From a virus: a stretch of 64,000 bases of DNA. Below the pieces are notes generated by a model that saw only the letters and a list, made by a program, of their open reading frames with translations, was not told where the DNA came from and did no database searches. Position numbers and translations under genes: made by a program. Positions 23,415-32,093 of the stretch are shown piece after piece. The stretch is taken from positions 124,001-188,000 of the IMG/VR virus record IMGVR_UViG_3300028558_000016. The stretch is one strand, 5' to 3'. Every line of letters starts with the position of its first letter. The first letter of the stretch is position 1.

Positions 23415-23756
23415 ATGAAGCATATTAAATTATTTGAAAATTTTTTAAACGAGGATGAAGACGACTTAACAGGATTAAAAGCTCCTGGAATAAAAGGTCT
23501 TTATTTTAGTCATGGTTCAGATTACGGAGATCATTACGTCGTTGTCACATATAAAAAGCCTTTCTTTGGAAAGGCATTGTTGACTAACGGCGACCATAAA
23601 TTTACGTTCGTTCAAACAGCTAAAAGACCAAGACGCGGAAATTGGTTCGATGAGAACAAAAAAGAAGTAACTGACGAAACTCTTCTTGATGCATTAACGT
23701 ACTTCATCAATGCGCAAGGAGATAAAGAAATAGCATCACTAACATCAGGATCATGA
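23415..23756 (+). CDS. Leader-bearing protein (MKHIKLFENFLNE)
   Basis: 113 aa. The first 14 residues are almost identical in protein and DNA to the next gene, so the leader was probably copied recently. The body (GIKGLYFSHGSDYGDHYVVVTYKKPFFGKALLTNGDHKFTFV) is beta-rich and recalls the GNAT gene just upstream in its start (AGIGKVRLYSEMNDYHSG..YMVTY), hinting at a shared domain. Predicted cut after Glu13. Confidence 0.7.
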   Translation: MKHIKLFENFLNEDEDDLTGLKAPGIKGLYFSHGSDYGDHYVVVTYKKPFFGKALLTNGDHKFTFVQTAKRPRRGNWFDENKKEVTDETLLDALTYFINAQGDKEIASLTSGS

Positions 23757-24103
23757 AGCATATTAAATTATTTGAAAATTTTCTTAACGAGAAGGAATAC
23801 ACCGCTGGTGACAATAAAGAATATGCCAAGTATTTGATGGATGCTTTCAAAGATGACGATTCCAATGATACAAACAATGCGCATTTCAAGGAAGTAAAAC
23901 GATATTACGAAACAGGACATTATGGTTCAGAGTCTTCCAATAAAGGAAAAGACATGAGACCTAAAGAAGTTCAAATAGCTGGAGATAAATTTTGGCTAAC
24001 GGAAAAATACAAGGATCTCAAAAGAACGATGTCCTTATATGGAGCACGTGAAATAGACCTTTTGAGTTACGAAGAATATTTTAAAGAACACCGCTTATCA
24101 TAA
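23753..24103 (+). CDS. Leader-bearing protein (MKHIKLFENFLNE)
   Basis: 116 aa, leader then a charged, mixed-structure body (KEYTAGDNKEYAKYLMDAFKDDDSNDTNNAH...). No motif recognised. ATGA overlap with the preceding gene; the sister leader 338 nt upstream differs at only three of the first 39 bases. Confidence 0.7.
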   Translation: MKHIKLFENFLNEKEYTAGDNKEYAKYLMDAFKDDDSNDTNNAHFKEVKRYYETGHYGSESSNKGKDMRPKEVQIAGDKFWLTEKYKDLKRTMSLYGAREIDLLSYEEYFKEHRLS

Positions 24104-24119
24104 AACAAAGTTTGATACA

Positions 24120-24851
24120 ATGACAGAGAAAGCAATGATACAAGAAATTCAGAACGAGATACAATTATCTTGTGCTTTACCTTATGCCTTACCAGAGGCT
24201 GAAGTGAAGAGGATCATTAACAGAGCAAAGGAATGGTTTTGGGTAAACTACCAATGGGCAGTTGAAGAAAAGCTCATGGCAATTCCAAAAGAAGTATTTG
24301 AGCACGAGAGCTTTAGAAACACAAGATTGATTCAGCTTCCAGATTGCATCGTCTCTGTTTACGAATTTAAAGAAGTAACCGGAATAGGTTTGATAGGAAC
24401 TCCAGACAGAGACTTCTCAGATTCCAAATTATTAGGAGCTGAAATATTTTTATCTCCTTTCCAAGGAGACAACCTCGTTTACAGAACAGCAATGTACTCT
24501 TATTTCGATTTGGCCAAAGCTTACTTGCTTGAGACCATCGCATACAAATACAATAGAAACACAAAGAGAATGTCTGTGCTTGGAAGAAATCCATTCAGAG
24601 ATACTTTCATAAGAGTTGCAACAAAGATTCCAGATGAGACTTTATATGATGACGAAATCTTCGTGAGATATTGTTTGGCTCAGGCTAAGATTAATCTTGG
24701 TAGAATCTTACAGTTATTTAATTACAATTTGCCTGGAGGAATTCAAGTGAACTTTGATACAACAAAACAAGATGGTCTTTCAGAAATGGAAGCAATCAAG
24801 GCACAGATCGATGGTGAAAACACCGCAGACTGGTTTATCCAATGGAACTAA
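24120..24851 (+). CDS. Putative neck/head-tail connector virion protein
   Basis: 243 aa without leader. MTEKAMIQEIQNEIQLSCALPYALPEAEVKRIINRAKEWFWVNYQWAVEEK... is an all-helical N-terminal region like tail-completion or neck proteins; the C-terminus has LPGGIQVNFDTTKQDGLSEMEAIKAQI. The lack of leader in this array fits a structural rather than internal cargo protein. Assignment by pattern only. Confidence 0.45.
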   Translation: MTEKAMIQEIQNEIQLSCALPYALPEAEVKRIINRAKEWFWVNYQWAVEEKLMAIPKEVFEHESFRNTRLIQLPDCIVSVYEFKEVTGIGLIGTPDRDFSDSKLLGAEIFLSPFQGDNLVYRTAMYSYFDLAKAYLLETIAYKYNRNTKRMSVLGRNPFRDTFIRVATKIPDETLYDDEIFVRYCLAQAKINLGRILQLFNYNLPGGIQVNFDTTKQDGLSEMEAIKAQIDGENTADWFIQWN

Positions 24852-24858
24852 TAATAAT

Positions 24859-25320
24859 ATGAAAAGACTAAAAACATACGCTGAACTCAACGAGAAGTTC
24901 AAATTCTCTGGAACATGCGATGGACCATTATGCGCCATCATTCCTTCTCTTGAAAAGATCGGAGACCTTGTGGATCACCAAGACACTCCTCAAGACCTCT
25001 TAAAAATGCAGGCTGAGACTAACAAGATCTTGGCAATGATCAACGCTGAAATAAAGGCAACAATCAACACACATTCTGAAGATGGTATTGATTGGGAAAA
25101 AGCTCCTTTGGCTCCTGTATTCATTTTGAATCTTGCTAAGAAATATCCTCAGCACGAACAAGCATACCACGATCTTTGGTACAAGGCTGTAAAAAGAATG
25201 GAAGAAAAGTTTTCTTACGGTGGAGCAATAGCCATCTTCAAAACATATTGCAAGAGAGAAGAACACAAATTGATGTTGGAAGAACACGATTATGGTCAGG
25301 ACGATACTATTATTGATTAA
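24859..25320 (+). CDS. Leader-like protein (MKRLKTYAELNE)
   Basis: 153 aa from ATG 24859. The leader MKRLKTYAELNE/KF is a diverged version. The body is helical with CDGPLCAIIPSLEKIGDLVDHQD, a middle WEKAPLAPVFILNLAKKYPQHEQAYHDLWYKAVKRM, and an acidic end. No family recognised. The next gene starts 29 nt before its stop. Confidence 0.65.
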   Translation: MKRLKTYAELNEKFKFSGTCDGPLCAIIPSLEKIGDLVDHQDTPQDLLKMQAETNKILAMINAEIKATINTHSEDGIDWEKAPLAPVFILNLAKKYPQHEQAYHDLWYKAVKRMEEKFSYGGAIAIFKTYCKREEHKLMLEEHDYGQDDTIID

Positions 25321-25639
25321 CATTCTGTTTGGAGCTGCGATTTTTTCTCAGACTCCACAACAGAAGCAGATAAATGCACAGCAGTTTTATGCGGCAGCAG
25401 GAATTTCTATAATATCGTCAGAGTTATCGTTTCAATTGAACGACAGGATGGGATTGAGCTGTGCAATTGGAATTGGATCTGGACTTGCATACACTGGACT
25501 CAGAAGATTAGCAGACAAGAAATACGATTGCATCACCTCAGGTTGGGGTAACATATTAGGGACTGTTGGAATTGCATGTTACATGGATTTCAGAAAAAGG
25601 AAAAGAAAAGAAATAAAAGACGCATACAAAAAATCATGA
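25292..25639 (+). CDS. Small exported or membrane protein
   Basis: 115 aa. MVRTILLLINILFGAAIFSQ is a signal peptide with likely cleavage before TPQQ. The mature part has Gly-rich hydrophobic stretches (AAAGISIISSEL; GLSCAIGIGSGLAYTGL; SGWGNILGTVGIACYM) and a basic end, reminiscent of YfiM-like envelope proteins of phages and bacteria. Overlaps both neighbours. Confidence 0.55.
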   Translation: MVRTILLLINILFGAAIFSQTPQQKQINAQQFYAAAGISIISSELSFQLNDRMGLSCAIGIGSGLAYTGLRRLADKKYDCITSGWGNILGTVGIACYMDFRKRKRKEIKDAYKKS

Positions 25640-25938
25640 AGCACATTAAGCAGTTAAACCTAAATGAGGCACACGTCGAAAGGATAAAGATGCCAATGGG
25701 CCTTTCTCATAAAGGAGATGCAATATTAGGAACAGATAAGTTCTGGATGGTATATGTTTTTCAATCTCCAGACGGAAAAAGAAGATTCAAGAGCATCAGC
25801 AACGAGGCACAGACGATGCAAAACCTTGTCAACTTGATAAGAGGCGGAACAGAAGCAAATGAAATAGCAGGAATTTTTAAGGACCAGAAAGATGCTCAGG
25901 ATCTTTTTAATGAGCTTAAATATGAACCAGAAAGATAA
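25636..25938 (+). CDS. Leader-bearing protein (MKHIKQLNLNE)
   Basis: 100 aa from ATG 25636; ATGA overlap. A leader with LNE/A at residues 9-12, the most T4-like cleavage context. The body (HKGDAILGTDKFWMVYVFQSPDGKRRFKSISNEAQTMQNLVNLI) is a short beta-hairpin domain with a C-terminal helix. No family recognised. Confidence 0.65.
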   Translation: MKHIKQLNLNEAHVERIKMPMGLSHKGDAILGTDKFWMVYVFQSPDGKRRFKSISNEAQTMQNLVNLIRGGTEANEIAGIFKDQKDAQDLFNELKYEPER

Positions 25939-26630
25939 TGAGACTAAAATTATTTGAAGAATTCGACGAAGACTATTTCAAAAAGACATTGGAATACTTA
26001 TTCCTCGATAAAAAATATAAGGCCAAGAGAACCGGTGAAACGGTCTTAAGCATGGGATCAACTAAGTCTTTTCCAAAAGAAGCCGTTGGCAAAACGTTCT
26101 TTGTAGAGAATGGAATTGGTTACGAATTTGAGGTAAAAGTTCTCGACGCTGAGGGCAATGCGAAGTATAGAATGATATATCCGTTTCGCGAACCTCCTTT
26201 GAAAGAATCAGTTGAATACACAAAAGAGAATCCGGTAAACGTGAATTACCCAAGAGTAATTCCTCGTGACCTATTCAATGAGGCAAAGCTTTTAAAATGC
26301 ATTGGAAAAGTAGTTCTTTATATACATGACAACGACATTCCCGAAGGTTTTGGAATGTCCTTGGATGCAAGCGGAAAAAGAAGTATAGAATCACGCGACC
26401 ATGGATTCAGCAGCAAGCCGTTCAAGATCGGACTGATGAATGATGGAAGTTTGACCATCACAAATTTAGAAATATTCATAAATGGTGTTTCTTGTGTTTT
26501 TAAGACAACATATAACAGCAAGTCTAACTGGCCCTTGTTTTTGGAATATGAATTAACCGATTACCCAGTGTTCACAGAAGAAGGAAAGTTCGATGAAGAG
26601 TTTATAGAAATAGCAAAAACGATAAAATGA
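25938..26630 (+). CDS. Leader-bearing protein (MRLKLFEEFDE)
   Basis: 230 aa. Leader ends FDE/DY. The body is beta-rich in two halves (AVGKTFFVENGIGYEFEVKVLDAEGNAKYRMIYPF; IGLMNDGSLTITNLEIFINGVSCVFKTTYN), perhaps two small barrels. No catalytic motif. TAATG start overlap. Confidence 0.65.
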   Translation: MRLKLFEEFDEDYFKKTLEYLFLDKKYKAKRTGETVLSMGSTKSFPKEAVGKTFFVENGIGYEFEVKVLDAEGNAKYRMIYPFREPPLKESVEYTKENPVNVNYPRVIPRDLFNEAKLLKCIGKVVLYIHDNDIPEGFGMSLDASGKRSIESRDHGFSSKPFKIGLMNDGSLTITNLEIFINGVSCVFKTTYNSKSNWPLFLEYELTDYPVFTEEGKFDEEFIEIAKTIK

Positions 26631-26896
26631 ACCACATAAAACTATTTGAGGAATTCACTCTAAATGAGGTGAAGCTTAAGAAGCCAAAAGAAGCTTGGTT
26701 CAAAGAAACCAGCGATTATTGGAAGACCGTGAAGGATGCAAAGGTGATTGTCACTGACGAATATTTTTCAAACGGAGAAGGCCATTACAAGGGATATTGG
26801 AAGGACGATCCAACAAAAAAGTTTGACCTTCCAGATGTATTCTTCATGGATGCAGAACTTCAAGCATGGTTAGATAAAAATTCAAAAAAGAAATAA
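26627..26896 (+). CDS. Leader-bearing protein (MNHIKLFEEFTLNE)
   Basis: 89 aa. The leader has one residue more than the consensus and ends LNE/V. The body (WFKETSDYWKTVKDAKVIVTDEYFSNGEGHYKGYWKDDPTKKFDLPDVFF) is aromatic-rich and compact. ATGA overlap with the upstream gene. No family recognised. Confidence 0.65.
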   Translation: MNHIKLFEEFTLNEVKLKKPKEAWFKETSDYWKTVKDAKVIVTDEYFSNGEGHYKGYWKDDPTKKFDLPDVFFMDAELQAWLDKNSKKK

Positions 26897-26897
26897 C

Positions 26898-27173
26898 ATG
26901 GACCACATTATCAAAAATTTCTTCGATTTCCTAAACGAAGCAGAACACAAAGCTCCGTTGGATTATACGACAATGAAGATCGGAGACACTCTCGTCAATC
27001 CAGATGGAACACCTTGGACAGAACAAGATAAATCAAAGATAGTCGTTCTCAACAAGGGAATAGCCTTAATTGAAGAAAATTTCGTTGACATAATAATTAA
27101 GACCGTTCTTGGTAAAGAAGAAAGATTCACAATCTCAAAAACGAACTTAAAAGAAATAGCAAAGAATCTGTAA
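26898..27173 (+). CDS. Leader-bearing protein (MDHIIKNFFDFLNE)
   Basis: 91 aa. Leader ends FLNE/AE. The body MKIGDTLVNPDGTPWTEQDKSKIVVLNKGIALIEENFVDIII looks like a small SH3-like barrel plus a C-terminal helix. No family recognised; adjoining genes follow without spacers. Confidence 0.65.
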   Translation: MDHIIKNFFDFLNEAEHKAPLDYTTMKIGDTLVNPDGTPWTEQDKSKIVVLNKGIALIEENFVDIIIKTVLGKEERFTISKTNLKEIAKNL

Positions 27174-28064
27174 ATGAAATTTGTAAAATTGTTTGAAAAT
27201 TTTCTTAATGAAGCTGAGATGTCATTTGATGATCTTCATTCCAAATTTAAAAATGCTGGAATGGAAGTAACAAAACCAATAGGCTCTCCAGAAAGAGGAA
27301 GCGGCAGAATGTTTGTTGCAATGCCTCCTGTTAATGGCATGCAATATGTTGCTGACGTTTATGACTTCAACAACGTAAAACAATTTATAGACAAATACAA
27401 AAGAATACAAAGGCACAATGACATAATAGAAAAAGTCTATAAATTCATTGAGTCTAAATACGGAAAAGAAATATGGATCATGTCAGGCGGTGGAGCTCAG
27501 CTCCAAGCATTTTATGGAAACAAGGACGGTTATTTAGCAACCCTTTATCTTGACATGGAGGATCCAAAGGATAACGACGACTTATTAGCAGCAGGAAGAG
27601 GAGATGGAAGTACATTCACTTTAACAGTTAACGGAAGCAAGAACGATAAAAATTTCAAAGATTGCCACATACCAAACGTTGAGGTTTTATATTCAAGAGA
27701 TTTATATGGTAGAAGCGACGATGACATGGAAGGATTAGAGGAATATTATGATGCTGACAACGTATTGAAATTGTTAAAGAAGAAATATCCTAAAGCAAAA
27801 TTCAAAAAACGAAAATATTACGATAAAGCCGAATGTGTGTTTCTATCGGAAGAACACGACGGAGGTTTGTTAAATTCATGGAACAGAGATTCTAATAGCT
27901 ATAATGATGGATTAGAAATAGAATTTGCTAAATTTTTAAAAGAACATGGATTAAAATGGTATTGGCATTCAGAAGAAGGACGAACTCATTGGGATGGAAT
28001 AGAGATAATTCCTACAGATTATAAAGGATACACAGAATATTATAAAAATAAATCCAAGGCATAA
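27174..28064 (+). CDS. Leader-bearing protein (MKFVKLFENFLNE)
   Basis: 296 aa, the largest array member. Leader ends FLNE/AE. The body begins SFDDLHSKFKNAGMEVTKPIG with helical and beta parts, has IWIMSGGGAQLQAFYGNKDGYLATLYLDME and an acidic-aromatic C-terminus (EHGLKWYWHSEEGRTHWDGIEI). No catalytic signature recognised. Confidence 0.65.
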   Translation: MKFVKLFENFLNEAEMSFDDLHSKFKNAGMEVTKPIGSPERGSGRMFVAMPPVNGMQYVADVYDFNNVKQFIDKYKRIQRHNDIIEKVYKFIESKYGKEIWIMSGGGAQLQAFYGNKDGYLATLYLDMEDPKDNDDLLAAGRGDGSTFTLTVNGSKNDKNFKDCHIPNVEVLYSRDLYGRSDDDMEGLEEYYDADNVLKLLKKKYPKAKFKKRKYYDKAECVFLSEEHDGGLLNSWNRDSNSYNDGLEIEFAKFLKEHGLKWYWHSEEGRTHWDGIEIIPTDYKGYTEYYKNKSKA

Positions 28065-28321
28065 TGAAACACGTAAAATTATTTGAAGAATTCGATAACG
28101 AGGAACTGCTCGTTAAAGATCTCGAGAACCTTGGATGGGAATTAGCAAGCTTAGCTCCTAACACTGATCCACGTTTCACTAAGGGCGAACTCCAATTGGT
28201 GACCAATGAGCCTGACATGAAATATGAGGTTCAGGACATCAAAGGAAAACACACCGACAAGGACGTTGATGCTGAAACGAAATCAGTCCTACACAAACAT
28301 AAATTAGAGAGATTCAAATAA
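28064..28321 (+). CDS. Leader-bearing protein (MKHVKLFEEFDNE)
   Basis: 85 aa. Leader ends FDNE/E. A short charged body (DLENLGWELASLAPNTDPRFTKGELQLV...). TAATG overlaps at both ends. No family recognised. Confidence 0.65.
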   Translation: MKHVKLFEEFDNEELLVKDLENLGWELASLAPNTDPRFTKGELQLVTNEPDMKYEVQDIKGKHTDKDVDAETKSVLHKHKLERFK

Positions 28322-28584
28322 TGAAACACTTAAAGATTTTTGAAAACTTTAATGGACCTGTTTACAGCGGCGGAAACGTAACTAAGATGCCAGTGATCGG
28401 AACCATAACAACTCTTCCTATGGAGTTCGGAGATTTTAAAATAGCTGCTGGCACGGAAGAAGTAGTTGAGATCATAGATGCTCCTAACGGGAAAAAATGT
28501 TATGTATGCAACAGATGGAACAAGCCAGGAATTCCTCAGTTAGTTCACGAGGACATGGTAGAAAAATATGAGCCAAAGAAATGA
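28321..28584 (+). CDS. Leader-like protein (MKHLKIFENF), no NE site
   Basis: 87 aa. The first ten residues match the leader but continue NGPVYSGG without an L/I-x-E site, so it may not be cut. The body MPVIGTITTLPMEFGDFKIAAGTEEVVEIIDAPNGKKCYVCNRWN is a beta-barrel-like domain with a CxxC-type CYVC. Overlaps the next gene by 4 nt. Confidence 0.6.
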   Translation: MKHLKIFENFNGPVYSGGNVTKMPVIGTITTLPMEFGDFKIAAGTEEVVEIIDAPNGKKCYVCNRWNKPGIPQLVHEDMVEKYEPKK

Positions 28585-28946
28585 GAATAAAATTATTTGA
28601 GCAGTTTATAAATGAGGGAAGCCAAATAGAAAAGGTCCAGGATCTTTTTGAAACTGATTTCTTAGAACAGCAATTCGTAAAAGATTCGTTTGGAGAAAAC
28701 CCAGACTACGATATTGATAACGACACTACTCCATCTCCGGAAGGAGGGCTTGATAAAATAGTTTGGATTGAAATAAAAAATCCAACAGATGAAGCGAAGC
28801 AAGCCATCGATAAAGATTACAAAACTTTCGCAAAGCCGTTTGAAGAATGGGCAGCCAAACATGATTTATACAATCCGGAAATTACTACGTCTGACGACGA
28901 AGATACAGCTTCCAGCATGAGTTTCAAAATAACAATATTGAAATGA
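28581..28946 (+). CDS. Leader-bearing protein (MRIKLFEQFINE)
   Basis: 121 aa. Leader ends FINE/GS, a good match to the T4 (L/I)xE/G-type context. The body is very acidic (YDIDNDTTPSPEGGLDK; TTSDDEDTASS). No family recognised. The next leader is a close relative (MKLKLFEQFVNE). Confidence 0.65.
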   Translation: MRIKLFEQFINEGSQIEKVQDLFETDFLEQQFVKDSFGENPDYDIDNDTTPSPEGGLDKIVWIEIKNPTDEAKQAIDKDYKTFAKPFEEWAAKHDLYNPEITTSDDEDTASSMSFKITILK

Positions 28947-29305
28947 AACTAAAACTATTTGAGCAGTTCGTAAATGAGGAAAACGTGGATTTCTTTGACA
29001 TAGATCCTAAAAATCCTCCATCAACTGATGACAGCGTGAACTATGTTGCAAAACATGCAATAGGAGAACTCGTCAACTTCACGTTCAATGGCGTTAAGAT
29101 TCCTGCAATTGTCAGAGTGATCTACCACACAAACGGAAAGGTGAGATATGCAATAAGATTGATAGGAACTGACGAGAATGGAAAAGAATATTACAGCACT
29201 ATACACAACGTTGACTCCATATTCGTTGAGGACAACCTCGACCAAGACGGAAAGAGAACGATATATGACGCAGACTCGGTTGAAGATTTTGACAACTATT
29301 CATAA
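28943..29305 (+). CDS. Leader-bearing protein (MKLKLFEQFVNE)
   Basis: 120 aa. Leader ends FVNE/E. The body (VNYVAKHAIGELVNFTFNGVKIPAIVRVIYHTNGKVRYAIRLIGTDENGKEYYSTIHNVDSIFVED) is a predicted SH3/KOW-like beta barrel, a type seen in several array proteins. ATGA and TAATG overlaps on either side. Confidence 0.65.
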   Translation: MKLKLFEQFVNEENVDFFDIDPKNPPSTDDSVNYVAKHAIGELVNFTFNGVKIPAIVRVIYHTNGKVRYAIRLIGTDENGKEYYSTIHNVDSIFVEDNLDQDGKRTIYDADSVEDFDNYS

Positions 29306-29790
29306 TGAAACACATTAGTTTATTTGAAGCATACAAGCACGAAGAGATATTCCCATCCGAAATATTTGGAAAGGATACCGGCATGGATTGGATCTATAAG
29401 AATTGGAAGCTTCCATGCAGTCCAGAAGAAGCTGCAAATAAAGTAGACAAGTGGTCTGACGATCTTGATGTAAAATCGAAAGCAGAAAAAGCTGGAGGAG
29501 AATTGATAAAGTTCTTTCAGAAATTGGTGCACGATAATCCAGATTTGAAGGATCTTGGAGAACCCAAATCATGGTTGAACATAATTGATTTCTGTTATGG
29601 AGCAATAAGTAAGTTCAATGTTGATGACATTAAGTTCTATGCAAACCTTGATTGGAACGACAAGTTAAAATACAACATGAGCAACAGAGCATTGCAGGAC
29701 AAGATCGAATCAAAAACTAAAAGCTCCATAGGATGGGTGATGAGCCCAACTACTATCGAGAGAGTCAAAAAAGAACTAAAAATGAAATAA
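29305..29790 (+). CDS. Leader-bearing protein (MKHISLFEAYKHEE)
   Basis: 161 aa. A leader variant ending KHEE/IF. The body is helical (CSPEEAANKVDKWSDDLDVKSKAEKAGGELIKFFQKL...) with a C-terminal AWVMSPTTIERVKKELKMK-type helix. No family recognised. Confidence 0.6.
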   Translation: MKHISLFEAYKHEEIFPSEIFGKDTGMDWIYKNWKLPCSPEEAANKVDKWSDDLDVKSKAEKAGGELIKFFQKLVHDNPDLKDLGEPKSWLNIIDFCYGAISKFNVDDIKFYANLDWNDKLKYNMSNRALQDKIESKTKSSIGWVMSPTTIERVKKELKMK

Positions 29791-30557
29791 TGAAATACAT
29801 AAAGCTATTCGAAAACTGGATGAACGAAGCGTTTTACCTTGAAGGTTTCAAACAAAACATGAAATCTAAAGTAGAAGGAAACATCGACCAATACATAGAC
29901 TTTGATGAGCCGGCAAACCTTTATTATGTGAAGATTCCGTATGATAAAATAAAGGGAGATGCTGCTGAAGTCATTTCGCCTTATGTTGACGGAAAATATC
30001 CTAAGTGTAAATCAGCAAGACTCGATGCAGACAAGCAAGAAGTTTCTATGGTTTTCACAAACGAGTCAAAGAATAACGATGACATTAAAGTTAATGATGT
30101 GGTTCGTTTAAAAACTGATCAATCTTACGAAGGTAAAAAAGGAGTTGTTGAATCGATTGATGGTGATACTGCAATGGTAAATTGGGGTGACCGTCTTGGA
30201 GATTGGGAGTCTAAAAACAAAAAAGTCACACCTCATAAATTAAATACTTTGATCAGCAATGGTCAACGTGTAACTGAAGCAGAAGAAAAGATCGACCTCA
30301 AAGCAAAGTTCCCAGAATTAGTCGCTGCTTTAGAAAAAGCAAAGGTTCCATGCAAGGTTAAATTATTGGATGCTCCTCACAGCGAGATTGTTGTGGAATG
30401 TGGCTGGGATTATCCAGACAGCATATTCGACAAAGTCGACAAGGCAGCAAATTCTGTAGGATTAAATACAAGCAATAACGTTAATGTGTGCGCTGATCAA
30501 TCCGGCGGAACTGTTGTAGATTCTAAAAGAATAGCAGGCGGACCAAAAAGATATTAA
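29790..30557 (+). CDS. Leader-bearing protein with KOW-like domain
   Basis: 255 aa from ATG 29790 (TAATG overlap). The leader MKYIKLFENWMNE/AF is followed by a helical part. A KOW-like barrel at about 105-165 (DIKVNDVVRLKTDQSYEGKKGVVESIDGDTAMVNWGDRLGDWESKNKKV) resembles those that bind RNA or DNA in transcription and ribosomal proteins. A C-terminal alpha/beta part contains KVKLLDAPHSEIVVECGWDYPDSIFDKV. No enzyme signature. Confidence 0.65.
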   Translation: MKYIKLFENWMNEAFYLEGFKQNMKSKVEGNIDQYIDFDEPANLYYVKIPYDKIKGDAAEVISPYVDGKYPKCKSARLDADKQEVSMVFTNESKNNDDIKVNDVVRLKTDQSYEGKKGVVESIDGDTAMVNWGDRLGDWESKNKKVTPHKLNTLISNGQRVTEAEEKIDLKAKFPELVAALEKAKVPCKVKLLDAPHSEIVVECGWDYPDSIFDKVDKAANSVGLNTSNNVNVCADQSGGTVVDSKRIAGGPKRY

Positions 30558-30559
30558 AC

Positions 30560-31267
30560 ATGAAATCTCTCCAACAATTCTGGTTTGCTTCTGCACCCAT
30601 TGATTTGGAACATAAGCAATACGTCTTAATGGATTTTCTACAAAGCGTGAAGGATGACTTCACGCTTGACGTTTTGTATCCTTGGCTCTCTGAGGTCCAG
30701 AAACAATACGCAGACCTCACAAAGTTCAAGTTTGAAAGAGATGAGATGCTTGAAAGATTCAAGAAGATAAAGAGGATAAACCTCGAAAAGATGAAGCTGG
30801 AATACGAATACGACACATCTTGGATAACAAAAGATTTTGAGGAAGTTCACAACATCATAGAATTCTCAATACCTCATCTGGAAACCTGGATGAAGAAAGG
30901 ACAACATTTCTACGATAATATTTCCAACCAGATGAAGTGGGAGACAATAGGATTGATACCAGAATATAAAGACGAGGGTTATTTCATTCTGCACATCGAT
31001 TCAAGAGACATATTCATCTACAGGTTTAAAATAGAGAACATCATTCTTGAGTCAGATAACTACTTTGGAATAACAACAGAACTCATAGATTTTTTCAATT
31101 CAAGGTTTAAAACCTATGAGGACCTTAAACGAGATTTGATAAAAAAGCATAAGGATCTTCCAGTTCCATACACCGTTTCCGTTCAGACTAAGTTCTATCC
31201 TATGAAGGAAACACTCATGCCGATAGTGAAGAGAAACGGCCTGGTATGGGTCAAAAACGGATACTAA
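30560..31267 (+). CDS. Hypothetical protein without leader
   Basis: 235 aa, MKSLQQFWFASAPIDLEHKQYVLMDFLQSVKDDFTLDVLYPWLSEVQKQ..., with a helical coiled-coil middle (FKFERDEMLERFKKIKRINLEKMKLEYEYD) and a beta-rich end. Conserved-looking and well expressed by position, but no family recognised. It lies in the array without carrying the leader. Confidence 0.55.
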   Translation: MKSLQQFWFASAPIDLEHKQYVLMDFLQSVKDDFTLDVLYPWLSEVQKQYADLTKFKFERDEMLERFKKIKRINLEKMKLEYEYDTSWITKDFEEVHNIIEFSIPHLETWMKKGQHFYDNISNQMKWETIGLIPEYKDEGYFILHIDSRDIFIYRFKIENIILESDNYFGITTELIDFFNSRFKTYEDLKRDLIKKHKDLPVPYTVSVQTKFYPMKETLMPIVKRNGLVWVKNGY

Positions 31268-31280
31268 TATATACAAAAAG
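31266..31280 (+). promoter_or_regulatory. Late-type promoter candidate (AATATATACAAAAAG)
   Basis: A TATATA element about 20 nt before the ATG at 31294, overlapping the stop of the previous gene. Confidence 0.5.
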
Positions 31281-31293
31281 AACTGATCAATCC

Positions 31294-31713
31294 ATGAAGA
31301 AAATCTTAGCATTTTTAATAGCATTCCTGTTGTCTTTTGCGACAATTTCAGAAGCACAGACTCAAACTTATTACAAGAAGTTTCAAACCGATACTTACAT
31401 TCCTTGGAAAATAACCAACGAGGGTTGTTACGGTTGCGCCTCTTTTTATTGGCTGGTGAACAGGACTTTTCTTCCATCAAACAACACATACAAGTTCGAG
31501 ATATGGTTCTACAGCAACAGCTACTATCCTAACGGAGCTTGGGCTTCCACCTATGTTCAAGGATTATACTTCAACGTCGACGGATACAATCTTTATGCTG
31601 AACCATCGTGGGTTTTATTTAAAGACAAATACACATCGAGTCTTTCCACATTCTTCACACCAAACCCAACGCCCGTCGTCAAGATGACTTGGGCATCAAT
31701 GAAAGTTTACTAA
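31294..31713 (+). CDS. Secreted protein
   Basis: 139 aa from ATG 31294. MKKILAFLIAFLLSFATISEA is a signal peptide, mature N-terminus QTQTYYKK. The body is aromatic-rich (YKKFQTDTYIPWKITNEGCYGCASFYWLVNRTF; SNSYYPNGAWASTYVQGLYFNVDGYNLY) with CYGC. It probably acts in the periplasm or on the cell surface. Not recognised; its neighbour is a TM plus coiled-coil protein. Confidence 0.6.
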   Translation: MKKILAFLIAFLLSFATISEAQTQTYYKKFQTDTYIPWKITNEGCYGCASFYWLVNRTFLPSNNTYKFEIWFYSNSYYPNGAWASTYVQGLYFNVDGYNLYAEPSWVLFKDKYTSSLSTFFTPNPTPVVKMTWASMKVY

Positions 31714-31714
31714 T

Positions 31715-32065
31715 ATGAACATAGATTTTTCAAAACTTAAATTCCAGACAAACTGGGCCAGCGCAACAACGATTGTCACTCTATTGATTGGAGTCATAAC
31801 ATTGTACATGACAAACAGCGGATTGAAGAACCAAATAGATGGTCTTCAAAAGAGCAATGATGCTTTAACCAAATCGGTTGGAACTCTTGGCGAATCTGTT
31901 TCAGCATTGAAAGGTTCACAGGAAGTTACATCGAAAGCCATAGAGATATTCATGCAGAATCCTCCAGGAGAACTGAAGTACAGGATAGAGAGAATGGAAC
32001 AAAGGTTTGGCATGTCAGCCGCTGACACAACTTCCAAACCTTTCAACAATAACCATCCACATTAA
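31715..32065 (+). CDS. Membrane-anchored coiled-coil protein
   Basis: 116 aa with one TM segment (ATTIVTLLIGVITLYMT, about 16-32) followed by a coiled coil (GLKNQIDGLQKSNDALTKSVGTLGESVSALKGSQEVTSKAIEIF). N-in topology with the coiled coil outside would resemble an inner-membrane spanin; the preceding secreted protein could be the partner. This is suggestive only. Confidence 0.55.
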   Translation: MNIDFSKLKFQTNWASATTIVTLLIGVITLYMTNSGLKNQIDGLQKSNDALTKSVGTLGESVSALKGSQEVTSKAIEIFMQNPPGELKYRIERMEQRFGMSAADTTSKPFNNNHPH

Positions 32066-32080
32066 AATATATACAGAAAC
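32065..32080 (+). promoter_or_regulatory. Late-type promoter candidate (AATATATACAGAAAC)
   Basis: A TATATA element about 22 nt before the ATG at 32094. Confidence 0.5.
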
Positions 32081-32093
32081 CAACAAATATACC

